Assembly (NCBI GenBank): GCA_003154335.1
Contig: PMDE01000072.1
Span: forward strand, 13,767-20,223
DNA length: 6,457 bases
Direction: 5' to 3'
Origin: Methanoregula sp.
GTDB taxonomy: Archaea; Halobacteriota; Methanomicrobia; Methanomicrobiales; Methanospirillaceae
The position numbers and the translations under genes are program-made. The notes below the pieces were generated by a model, which did no database searches, was not told the origin of the DNA, and saw nothing but the letters and a program-made list of their open reading frames with translations. This document shows, in pieces, positions 1 to 5,708 of the stretch (position 1 is the first letter of the stretch; every line of letters starts with the position of its first letter).

Positions 1-424
1 CAAGCGGAAGATCCGGGGACGGCAGGTCACCGTGAACCCTGAACGGCTCATCCTTTCCGAGGTCCTCGAAGGGCTGAAGCTGACCCGGGAGCAGCTGATC
101 GAGATCGGTATCCTCATAGGTACGGATTTTAACCCGGGGGTCGGGGGAGTCGGTCCAAAGACCGGGCTCAGGATCGTGCAGCGCGGGGAGTTTACCGCAA
201 AGATCCGCGAGAAACTTCCGGATTTTGACCCCGTACCCGTAATGGATCTCTTCCTGCACCCGGATGTAACGGATGACTATACCCTCGCATGGAGCCACCC
301 GGATATCCCGGGCATCAAAAAGATGCTCTGCAGCGATTACGATTTTTCTGAAGAAAGAGTGGGGAAAGCGATGGAGAATTTCTGCGTAAAAGCCGGGCAG
401 AAGACACTGGAAGGTTGGTGCTAG
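1..424 (+). CDS. fen: Flap endonuclease 1 (FEN-1), C-terminal part, 5' end outside window
   Basis: Structure-specific 5' flap endonuclease that trims flaps during Okazaki fragment maturation and base excision repair, working with the PCNA clamp. The reading frame is open from base 2, so about 140 C-terminal residues of a protein usually near 335 are present; the GTG at 32 is internal, because the KRKIRGRQVT residues before it align with the family. Visible hallmarks are ILIGTDFNPG, whose Asp is a metal ligand in FEN-1, then the helix-hairpin-helix segment GVGGVGPKTGLRIV that grips duplex DNA, and the conserved FLHPDVTDDY...W..PD..GI..ML and DFSEERV blocks. The last eight residues, QKTLEGWC, match a PCNA-interacting PIP box (Q..L..W/F-F) except that the final aromatic residue is Cys. 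The frame ends at TAG 422-424. The next gene on this strand starts 730 bp away, so fen is not part of the signalling operon. Confidence 0.95.
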   Translation, partial: KRKIRGRQVTVNPERLILSEVLEGLKLTREQLIEIGILIGTDFNPGVGGVGPKTGLRIVQRGEFTAKIREKLPDFDPVPVMDLFLHPDVTDDYTLAWSHPDIPGIKKMLCSDYDFSEERVGKAMENFCVKAGQKTLEGWC

Positions 425-477
425 TCTCCGGCGATCCCGTTATCTCGTAACCAGGATTGTTCTCAGGGAGTGTCCAG

Positions 478-512
478 ATTTCCGGAAATGGGGAATTTTT
501 GTTCCGGAAATT
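478..512. repeat. Two copies of palindromic TTCCGGAAAT downstream of fen
   Basis: The 10-mer TTCCGGAAAT occurs at 480-489 and again at 502-511, 22 bp apart (about two helical turns). The first copy sits in a perfect 12-bp palindrome, ATTTCCGGAAAT (478-489). A third copy lies just after the stop codon of the third operon gene (5235-5244). The spacing would suit paired protein binding, or the copies may be 3' UTR elements. The sequences are visible; a function is not shown. Confidence 0.55.
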
Positions 513-545
513 CAGGGATTAAGGAATGGTTCCCGTTAATGATCG

Positions 546-560
546 CAGGGTAAAACCCTG
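546..560. other. Perfect 6-bp hairpin, CAGGGT-AAA-ACCCTG
   Basis: Arms 546-551 and 555-560 pair perfectly around a 3-nt loop, about 120 bp after the fen stop. No oligo-T run follows at once: the next is TTTT at about 576-579, then T7 at 608-614. It may contribute to ending or stabilising the fen transcript, but it is a weak terminator candidate. Confidence 0.35.
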
Positions 561-607
561 ACAGAGATAAAATAATTTTCCCGGATTACTCGGACGTGTT
601 TTGAGAC

Positions 608-614
608 TTTTTTT
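608..614 (+). terminator. Oligo-T run, possible termination site for fen
   Basis: Archaeal RNA polymerase commonly terminates at oligo-T tracts without needing a hairpin. A T7 run is found here, about 185 bp after fen and after the hairpin at 546-560. It is immediately followed by A6, so it could equally be a chance AT tract. Confidence 0.25.
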
Positions 615-1089
615 AAAAAATTGAATCCCGGCTCTTTGCAGATAGTCTATTTCGATCTCAATTCCTCTCCTCTCTCTCCTCTTGTTGTAGGATACTTGGT
701 CGATCGGCGGCTGCCGAAATTGACATTCGTTTGCTTCGCCTGGCATTGTGATCATGTTATAAAAAAGGAATTGATCCAAACTTTATTTAGCAGTTAATCA
801 GCAAAAAATTATGTTAAAGGCTCAAATTTCCAAACAAACCTCGATTTAGATGATAAAAGTGATGGGATCTTTTTTCCTGTAGAGCTGAGCCCAAATCATG
901 CCCCGATTGTCTCCTTGAAGATATCACCAACTGCTTAGGTGATCCGGATTAAGGTAAGAGCACAGTATCCGAAGGGTCTGATCTTTTGAATTGGTCAATG
1001 AGGAAGGCTTTCCCATGAAAATGAAAGTGAGGGGAGTGGATACTGCTGAATGATTCTTTTGATTTCTCCGCCATGATAGCCGATCCATG

Positions 1090-1097
1090 AATATATG
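1090..1097 (+). promoter_or_regulatory. TATA-like box upstream of the kinase operon
   Basis: AATATATG at 1090-1097 resembles an archaeal TATA element. Placed about 25 bp before a start site near 1118, it would give a leader of about 35 nt before the ATG at 1154. No clear purine-rich BRE is seen in front of it. A closer match, TATATAAA, overlaps the start codon itself (1147-1154), but that position would put transcription initiation inside the gene. Confidence 0.35.
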
Positions 1098-1153
1098 ACC
1101 ATTAAGATATGCAATAATTATCAGTCACATTCAAGGAAAAGGAATGTATATAA

Positions 1154-2923
1154 ATGGCCGGTTTATTTGAACCCATCTGGAAGGATCTTTCTGTCAATAA
1201 GCTCGGTCTTGTCATTGTTTTAATTATTCTAGGACTCTCGGTTATCGCCTTCATCGGAGTATTGGATCAAACACAAAAAACCCTGATGGAATCAAGCCAG
1301 CGGGAAAGCCTTTCTGTTGCTAAAACCGCTGCAGGGTTGATTGATGGTGACACTCTTGCCGGGCTCAAACCAGGGAATGAAAATACGGAAACATACCTCA
1401 TGATGCAGGAAAATCTCCGCCAGATCCGCCAGACCAACAGAGATATTATTTACATTTATACTATGAGGACAGACGGTCAAAACATTGTTTTTGTCGTCGA
1501 TCCCGATTATAATTATGCGTCAGCAGTGTCTCCGGGTGCATCCATCGGTCAACCCTATGATGACGTAACAACTGCCATGATTCAAGGTTTCAGTTTCCCT
1601 ACTGCTGAACCGGGGTTTACCACCGACGAATGGGGCACGGTTCTCTCTTCCTACGCCCCGGTATTTAACAGCCGGGGACTACCTGTCGGAATTGTAGGTG
1701 TTGACATAAACGCGGAGATCCTTGCCGCACGGCTACTGAACCTGCGGCTCCAATACCTGCTCGTCCTGCTGTTGATGTTTACCCTTTCTGTTGCAGTAGG
1801 TCTGTATATTACATCCATCCGTTCAAAGGCATACAATGCGATCAAAGAGAAGGAGGAATATCTTAAATCAGTAATGCAGTCTATTCAGACAGGGGTGCTC
1901 GTTATCGATGCAAAGTCCCACATGATCGTCGATGCAAATGAACTATCGCTTTCTTTAATCGGTGCACCGAGGGAAATGGTCGTCGGGAAGATCTGCCACT
2001 CCTGCATCTGTCCCGCTGAGATCGGTAAGTGCCCGATTACCGATCATAACATGGTAGTCGAAAACGCAGAAAAGATCCTTTTAACGGTAAACGGGGGGAA
2101 GATCCCCATACTAAAAAGTGTGATCTCTATCAATTCCGGGGGTAAACAGCTGCTGCTCGAGACATTTATTGATATCAGCGAGCGGAAAAGAATGGAAGAA
2201 CGCACCAACCAGCTCGTACGTGATCTGGAGCAGGCGAACAATGAACTGAAGGATTTTGCCTATATTGTCTCGCACGATCTTAAGGCCCCACTGAGGGCAA
2301 TCGGATCGCTGTCGCAGTGGATCTATGCTGACAATAAAGATAAGATTGATGAAGAAGGTAAGGCAAACCTGGACCTGCTGATCAACAGGGTGCACCGGAT
2401 GCAGGGCCTGATTGAGGGAATACTGGAGTATTCCCGGGTCGGAAGGATCCGGGAAGATAAGGAATGCATGGATCTCAACATTATTGTCCACGATGTGATC
2501 GAAAGCCTCCCGGCTCCTGCAAATATAAGGGTATCTGTAGACAACCCGCTCCCCAGTCTTCTTTTTGAAAAGACCCGGATCCATCAGGTATTTGCCAACC
2601 TGATTGGGAATGCGATCAAGTACATGGACAAACCGGAGGGTGAGATACATATCGGAAGTTGTTCCGCGGGAGATTTCTGGAAACTCTATGTACGGGATAA
2701 CGGGCCAGGAATTGAAGAGCGCTATTATGAGAAAATATTCCAGATCTTCCAGACACTCTACCCGCGGGACCAGATCGAGAGTACCGGTATCGGCTTGTCC
2801 ATAGTGAAGAAAATTATCGAAATGTACGGTGGGAACATCTGGGTTGAATCAAAACTCACTGAAGGAAGCATTTTTTATTTCACCATCCCGAATACCTATA
2901 CGGTAAAAGGCAAAGAACCATGA
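1154..2923 (+). CDS. Membrane sensor histidine kinase (Cache-like sensor, PAS, HisKA, HATPase)
   Basis: A two-component sensor that would autophosphorylate on His and donate phosphate to receiver domains. Order in the 589-residue protein: TM1 about 17-37; an extracytoplasmic domain about 38-198 of single-Cache type, with VVDPDYN near 115 and SYAPVFNSRGLPVGIVGVDI near 166-187; TM2 about 201-221; PAS about 232-345; a coiled linker about 345-370; HisKA with His374 in SHDLKAPLRAI; and an HATPase with N-box Asn486 (NLIGNAIKY), G1 Asp515 (DNGPGI) and G2 STGIGLS around Gly545/Gly547. All catalytic motifs look intact. The PAS domain carries four clustered cysteines, C281, C284, C286 and C293. The ATG at 1154 is preferred because it keeps all of TM1 and follows a weak AAAAGGA SD about 10 nt upstream. 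The TGA overlaps the next gene's ATG, so the two are probably translationally coupled. The HisKA resembles the bacterial/phytochrome type, suggesting an old transfer. Its signal is not predictable from sequence. Confidence 0.93.
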   Translation: MAGLFEPIWKDLSVNKLGLVIVLIILGLSVIAFIGVLDQTQKTLMESSQRESLSVAKTAAGLIDGDTLAGLKPGNENTETYLMMQENLRQIRQTNRDIIYIYTMRTDGQNIVFVVDPDYNYASAVSPGASIGQPYDDVTTAMIQGFSFPTAEPGFTTDEWGTVLSSYAPVFNSRGLPVGIVGVDINAEILAARLLNLRLQYLLVLLLMFTLSVAVGLYITSIRSKAYNAIKEKEEYLKSVMQSIQTGVLVIDAKSHMIVDANELSLSLIGAPREMVVGKICHSCICPAEIGKCPITDHNMVVENAEKILLTVNGGKIPILKSVISINSGGKQLLLETFIDISERKRMEERTNQLVRDLEQANNELKDFAYIVSHDLKAPLRAIGSLSQWIYADNKDKIDEEGKANLDLLINRVHRMQGLIEGILEYSRVGRIREDKECMDLNIIVHDVIESLPAPANIRVSVDNPLPSLLFEKTRIHQVFANLIGNAIKYMDKPEGEIHIGSCSAGDFWKLYVRDNGPGIEERYYEKIFQIFQTLYPRDQIESTGIGLSIVKKIIEMYGGNIWVESKLTEGSIFYFTIPNTYTVKGKEP

Positions 2924-3333
2924 AACAGGGAAAACCCATCCTTCTTGTCGAGGATGACGTTGTGGATATAATGTCGGTGAAACGGGCACTCCGTGACCTG
3001 AATATCCAAAATCCTTTTTTTCACAAGAATAACGGAGAAGATGCACTCGAGTTCCTGCGTAACGCCGATTCTCCCCGCCCGGCCATCATCCTTCTTGATC
3101 TCAACATGCCTCGAATGAACGGTATTGAATTTTTAAAACATATCAAGCAGGATGAGAAGCTCAGAAGGATACCCGTTATCATTCTTACCACATCCGCAGC
3201 TGAACCCGAGAAGGTACAGAGCTTTGACCTCGGAGTATCCGGGTATATGATCAAACCGGTAGATTATATGGATTTTCTGAATGTGATGAGGACTATCAGT
3301 TCGTACTGGATGACCAGTGAACTTCCGGGTTGA
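2920..3333 (+). CDS. Single-domain response regulator, Rcp1-like CheY family
   Basis: A stand-alone receiver of 137 residues with no output domain. It should accept phosphate from a histidine kinase on Asp60 (IILLDLNMP). The acidic pocket is E11-D12-D13 at the end of strand 1, the switch Thr is T90 in VIILTTSAAEPE, and the conserved Lys is K112 in GYMIKPVDY. The long loop in front of NADSPRPAIILLDLNMPRMNG, together with ILTTS, is typical of the Rcp1 type, often paired with kinases carrying SHDLKAPLR, which is exactly the H-box of the upstream protein. The ATG lies inside the ATGA overlap with that gene, which indicates coupling. With no DNA-binding or enzymatic domain, it should act by protein contact or as a phosphate shuttle or sink. 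The most likely partner is the upstream kinase; transfer onward to the downstream REC-kinase is speculation. Confidence 0.93.
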   Translation: MKQGKPILLVEDDVVDIMSVKRALRDLNIQNPFFHKNNGEDALEFLRNADSPRPAIILLDLNMPRMNGIEFLKHIKQDEKLRRIPVIILTTSAAEPEKVQSFDLGVSGYMIKPVDYMDFLNVMRTISSYWMTSELPG

Positions 3334-3340
3334 AAATAGC

Positions 3341-5233
3341 ATGACCGAGAAAAGGGAAAATGATAGGCAAGTCAGGATTCTGTTAATTGAGGATGACCTC
3401 GTAGACCGGATTGCATTCCAGCGGCTGATAAAAAACCAGTACCCCAATTACCGGATTGAAATCACTGAATCGGTTTCCCAGGCCAGAAAAAAACTGGAAG
3501 AAATGCATGTCGATATCGTAATCAGTGATTTCTATCTCGGGGATGGCACCCCGTTTGATATTCTTCCCATTCTTACAAAACAAAAAATACCAGTCGTCAT
3601 TACTACAGGTTCCGGTGACAGAAATTCTGCCGCACAAGCCATTCGGCAGGGTGCTGCAGATTTTTTGGTAAAGGACCAGAACTACAATTATCTGAAGGCT
3701 CTTCCCGGCATTATTGAACGAGTACTGGCCGGAGGGAAGTATGAGCCGGGGCATATCCCTGACACTGATAAGCCGGTTCCTGCCCAACCGGTTTCAGGCT
3801 ATGCGGGATTCAATCAGGCAGGCGAAATCGGGTTCCAGCGACTTGTCACCGACCAGTCTGAGCTTATCGCGAGGTTCAGACCTGACGGGACACTCCTGTT
3901 TGTAAATGAAATCTTCTGTAATTATTTCGGAAAAACCCGGGGGGATCTTATCGGAAAACCTTTTGAGATCTTTTTACCGGATGGATCCAGACAACGACTG
4001 GATGGACGTGTTAAGGAACTGACGTCTGAATATCCCAAAGACAATTTTGAGCTCCGGATCCTCCTACATGATAATGAACTCCTTTGGCTTCATATTACCT
4101 TACGGGCGCTATTTGATGACAACAGGATTCCCATCGAGCACCAGATCGTTGCTTACGACGTAACCGCTCGCAAAGATGCGGAAGAAGCCCTTAAAGAGAG
4201 TGAAAAATTCCTCAATAATGTTGTCGAGAATATGCCGGACATGATTATGGTGAAAGATGCACGGGATCTTCGGTTTGTGCGTTTTAACAAGGCCGGAGAG
4301 GAACTGCTCGGGTACACAAGAGCTGATCTCTATGGAAAGAGCGCTTATGACTTTTTCTCAAAAGATGAATCTGATTTTTTCGTAAAAAAGGACAAGGAAG
4401 CGCTTGCTACGAAGCATATTATTGATATTCCTGAAGAAAAGATCCAGACCCGGATGCAGGGAGAGCGGATTCTCCATACCAAGAAAATTCCGATTCTTGA
4501 CGAAATGGGAAATCCAACCTTTGTGATGGGTATTTCTGAAGATATTACAGAACACAAACGGAATGAAAAAGCATTGAACCTGGCCCGCCACAAGCTAGCT
4601 CTCCTGAACGCAGTGACGTTTCATGATATCCAGTCGGCGGCATTTTCCCTTGCTGCCTACCCTGATCTGTTAAAATCCGTTGTCGTGGATGAAAAAGGAA
4701 AACTGTACCTGGAAAAACTGGTATCAGCAAACAATAAGATCCTTAATTCACTGAATTTTGCCAAAAATTACCAGGATATGGGCGTTCAGAATCCCCGCTG
4801 GCAGGCTGTGTCACAGGTATTCCTTTTTGCGATTTCACACCTGGATTTCCTCCATATCCACCATACGAGTCGTCTGGAAGGGCTTCATATCTATGCAGAT
4901 CCCCTGTTTGAAAAAGTCCTGTTCCACCTGATGCAGAATGTCCTTGTGCATGGTGTCCATGCGACGGAAGTTACACTCTGGTACCAAGAAAGGGAGGACA
5001 AGCTCATCCTTGTTATCGAAGATAATGGGACAGGTATTCCACCCGACGAGAAAAACATAATTTTTGACCGGAGCCTGGGGAAAAATGCCGGCCTGGGGCT
5101 TTTCTTTGTCCGGGAAGTCCTTTCCATTACCGATATGACAATAGAAGAAACCGGAGAATATACCAAGGGAGCCCGGTTCGAAATTACCGTACCGAAAGGA
5201 AATTACCAGTTTATAGAGAAAAACGCAAAATAA
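3341..5233 (+). CDS. Soluble hybrid kinase: REC-PAS-PAS-histidine kinase (methanogen type)
   Basis: A 630-residue cytoplasmic protein with no membrane segment. An N-terminal receiver (about 11-130) has E17-D18-D19, phosphoacceptor Asp63 (IVISDFYLGDG), T88 (VVITTGSG) and K111 (FLVKD). Two PAS domains follow, about 164-280 and 288-407, each ending in a PAC-like strand (VAYDVTARKD and GISEDITEHKR). The transmitter has H-box TFHDIQSAAFSL with His428, an unusual N-box MQNVLVHG (Asn533), G1 IEDNGTGIP (Asp561) and G2 AGLGLFF (Gly584, Gly586), then SITDMTIEETGE..KGARFEITVPKG, a hallmark of kinases common in methanogens. In most of those the H-box reads like RHDI.NQL; here the Asn-Gln is replaced (HDIQSA). 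I choose the ATG at 3341, 7 nt after the previous stop and about 8 nt after GGTTGA. A GTG at 3317 would add eight residues and overlap the regulator. The receiver-first layout suggests control by the upstream kinase. The output is unknown. Confidence 0.9.
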   Translation: MTEKRENDRQVRILLIEDDLVDRIAFQRLIKNQYPNYRIEITESVSQARKKLEEMHVDIVISDFYLGDGTPFDILPILTKQKIPVVITTGSGDRNSAAQAIRQGAADFLVKDQNYNYLKALPGIIERVLAGGKYEPGHIPDTDKPVPAQPVSGYAGFNQAGEIGFQRLVTDQSELIARFRPDGTLLFVNEIFCNYFGKTRGDLIGKPFEIFLPDGSRQRLDGRVKELTSEYPKDNFELRILLHDNELLWLHITLRALFDDNRIPIEHQIVAYDVTARKDAEEALKESEKFLNNVVENMPDMIMVKDARDLRFVRFNKAGEELLGYTRADLYGKSAYDFFSKDESDFFVKKDKEALATKHIIDIPEEKIQTRMQGERILHTKKIPILDEMGNPTFVMGISEDITEHKRNEKALNLARHKLALLNAVTFHDIQSAAFSLAAYPDLLKSVVVDEKGKLYLEKLVSANNKILNSLNFAKNYQDMGVQNPRWQAVSQVFLFAISHLDFLHIHHTSRLEGLHIYADPLFEKVLFHLMQNVLVHGVHATEVTLWYQEREDKLILVIEDNGTGIPPDEKNIIFDRSLGKNAGLGLFFVREVLSITDMTIEETGEYTKGARFEITVPKGNYQFIEKNAK

Positions 5234-5281
5234 GTTCCGGAAATATTTCCCAGAATGTGTTCTGTTTCTTATGAAGGTGCA

Positions 5282-5348
5282 GTTGCAGAGGCGGTTGATT
5301 AAAGATTTTCAACGAGAGAAAGAATTAGTCGCCAACCGCCAACGCAAC
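5282..5348 (+). ncRNA. Candidate structured RNA or 3' UTR element with a two-part stem
   Basis: GTTGC (5282-5286) pairs with GCAAC (5344-5348), and GGCGGTTG (5290-5297) pairs perfectly with CAACCGCC (5333-5340). Symmetric 3-nt internal loops separate the two parts, and a 35-nt apical region can fold further. Thirteen pairs in register are hard to dismiss as chance in non-coding DNA. It starts about 50 nt after the kinase stop and precedes a terminator-like hairpin at 5464-5490, so it could be the 3' UTR of the operon mRNA or a separate small RNA. The paired bases are visible; expression is not known, and either strand could be transcribed. Confidence 0.35.
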
Positions 5349-5463
5349 AGAACCGGCTAAAACATGTGTGTGATCTTTTCTCACAACGCCTGTTAAGATG
5401 GTGGGGTTCTGCAGAGTAAAAAACCGATGGATCATAAGTAAATATCAATCCATGAACCTGATG

Positions 5464-5490
5464 TGCCTCCTGTGAGACCGGGGCATTTTT
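5464..5490 (+). terminator. Hairpin followed by T5, probable terminator
   Basis: TGCC plus CC (5464-5470, with one bulged T at 5468) pairs with GGGGCA (5480-5485) around a 9-nt loop, and T5 follows directly (5486-5490). This is the best termination signal after the kinase operon, although it lies 230 nt past the last stop. CCTGAT (5457-5462) and ATCAGG (5493-5498) form a further outer stem around it. Confidence 0.5.
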
Positions 5491-5573
5491 CTATCAGGCC
5501 GGAAAAAAATGACACCCGCCGTCAGAAGATTCCCGGTCACCGGTCTCCGGGATCGTTCACGAATAAACGTATA

Positions 5574-5603
5574 ACCCGGCGGTTCAACGCTTACCCGGCG
5601 GTT
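5574..5603 (+). promoter_or_regulatory. Two direct copies of ACCCGGCGGTT, possible operator
   Basis: The 11-mer ACCCGGCGGTT occurs at 5574-5584 and 5593-5603, a 19-bp repeat distance (just under two helical turns). The first copy is itself a near palindrome (AACC-CGGC-GGTT). The pair lies 20-50 bp upstream of the TATA-like TTTTATGA, where archaeal activators often bind. A regulator is not identified. Confidence 0.45.
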
Positions 5604-5625
5604 TTTACAGCCGGTAATCTTCCCA

Positions 5626-5633
5626 TTTTATGA
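5626..5633 (+). promoter_or_regulatory. TATA-like box for the secreted-protein gene
   Basis: TTTTATGA in an AT-rich segment would place a start site near 5655 and give a leader of about 55 nt. That leader would contain the hairpin at 5667-5687 and the SD. The match to the archaeal TATA consensus is only moderate. Confidence 0.35.
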
Positions 5634-5666
5634 ATAGATAAGCTTCTTTGATACACCTTGGATCAG

Positions 5667-5704
5667 GATGCGGCAGAGACCCGCATCAGAAAAAAAACAA
5701 GGAG
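5667..5704 (+). promoter_or_regulatory. Leader hairpin followed by strong SD
   Basis: GATGCGG (5667-5673) pairs perfectly with CCGCATC (5681-5687) around a 7-nt loop. An A-rich spacer and AAGGAG (5699-5704) follow, ending 4 nt before the ATG at 5709. The stem stops 11 nt before the SD, so it would not block it, but it could affect mRNA stability or be bound by a regulator. The strong SD sets the start of the downstream gene at 5709, or at the adjacent ATG at 5712. Confidence 0.5.
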
Positions 5705-5708
5705 TAAC

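Larger units (their letters stand above)
425..1153. other. Long intergenic region without a convincing gene
   Basis: About 730 bp separate fen from the kinase operon, and the stretch from roughly 580 on is clearly richer in A+T than the flanking genes. I see no RNA gene and no protein family. The longest open frame is on the minus strand (779-519, 86 codons from a TTG). It has no recognisable SD, no known motif and an odd composition, so I do not call it. Very short ATG frames at 813 (12 codons) and 1015 (12 codons) are equally unconvincing. The supported contents are two TTCCGGAA palindromes, a perfect hairpin at 546-560, a T7 run at 608-614, a hairpin at 923-943 and a TATA-like box near 1090. 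The size leaves room for a decayed gene or an unrecognised small RNA. Confidence 0.6.
5234..5708. other. Structured intergenic region between the operon and the secreted-protein gene
   Basis: About 475 bp without a credible protein gene, but with more inverted and direct repeats than expected. Going right: TTCCGGAAAT (5235-5244) overlapping the palindrome GGAAATATTTCC (5239-5250), a two-part stem (5282-5348), TGTGA-N7-TCACA (5369-5385), ATGGAT/ATCCAT (5427-5453), a T5-tailed hairpin (5464-5490), a GC hairpin around ACCGGT (5528-5554), two direct ACCCGGCGGTT elements (5574-5603), a TATA-like box (5626-5633) and a leader hairpin (5667-5687). The sequence probably contains the 3' UTR of the operon, possibly a small RNA, and the regulatory region of the next gene. 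Confidence 0.6.

Noticed and set aside
519..779. Minus-strand open frame of 86 codons in the gap after fen
   Set aside because: It starts with TTG, has no SD and no recognisable motif, and crosses the palindromes and the AT tract. Its composition does not resemble neighbouring proteins. It cannot be excluded without a search.
813..1053. Tiny ATG frames at 813, 850 and 1015 (10-12 codons)
   Set aside because: They are too short, have no convincing SD and no leader-peptide features such as a codon run or an attenuator.
1147..1154. Near-perfect TATA box (TATATAAA) overlapping the kinase start codon
   Set aside because: Initiation about 25 bp downstream would fall inside the gene and remove TM1, and the next in-frame ATG lies well beyond TM1. 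Treated as a chance match.
2111..2650. Minus-strand open frame of 179 codons inside the membrane kinase gene
   Set aside because: It lies entirely opposite HisKA/HATPase coding sequence whose motifs are intact. The translation shows no family features, so it is a shadow.
3317..3340. GTG at 3317 as start of the REC-PAS-PAS-kinase
   Set aside because: It would overlap the regulator gene by 17 nt and has no SD. The ATG at 3341 follows GGTTGA at a good distance and begins a normal receiver N-terminus.
5369..5385. TGTGA-N7-TCACA, resembling a bacterial CRP site
   Set aside because: The spacer is 7 rather than 6, and CRP-type regulators are not expected as global regulators in a methanogen. It is a small hairpin at most.
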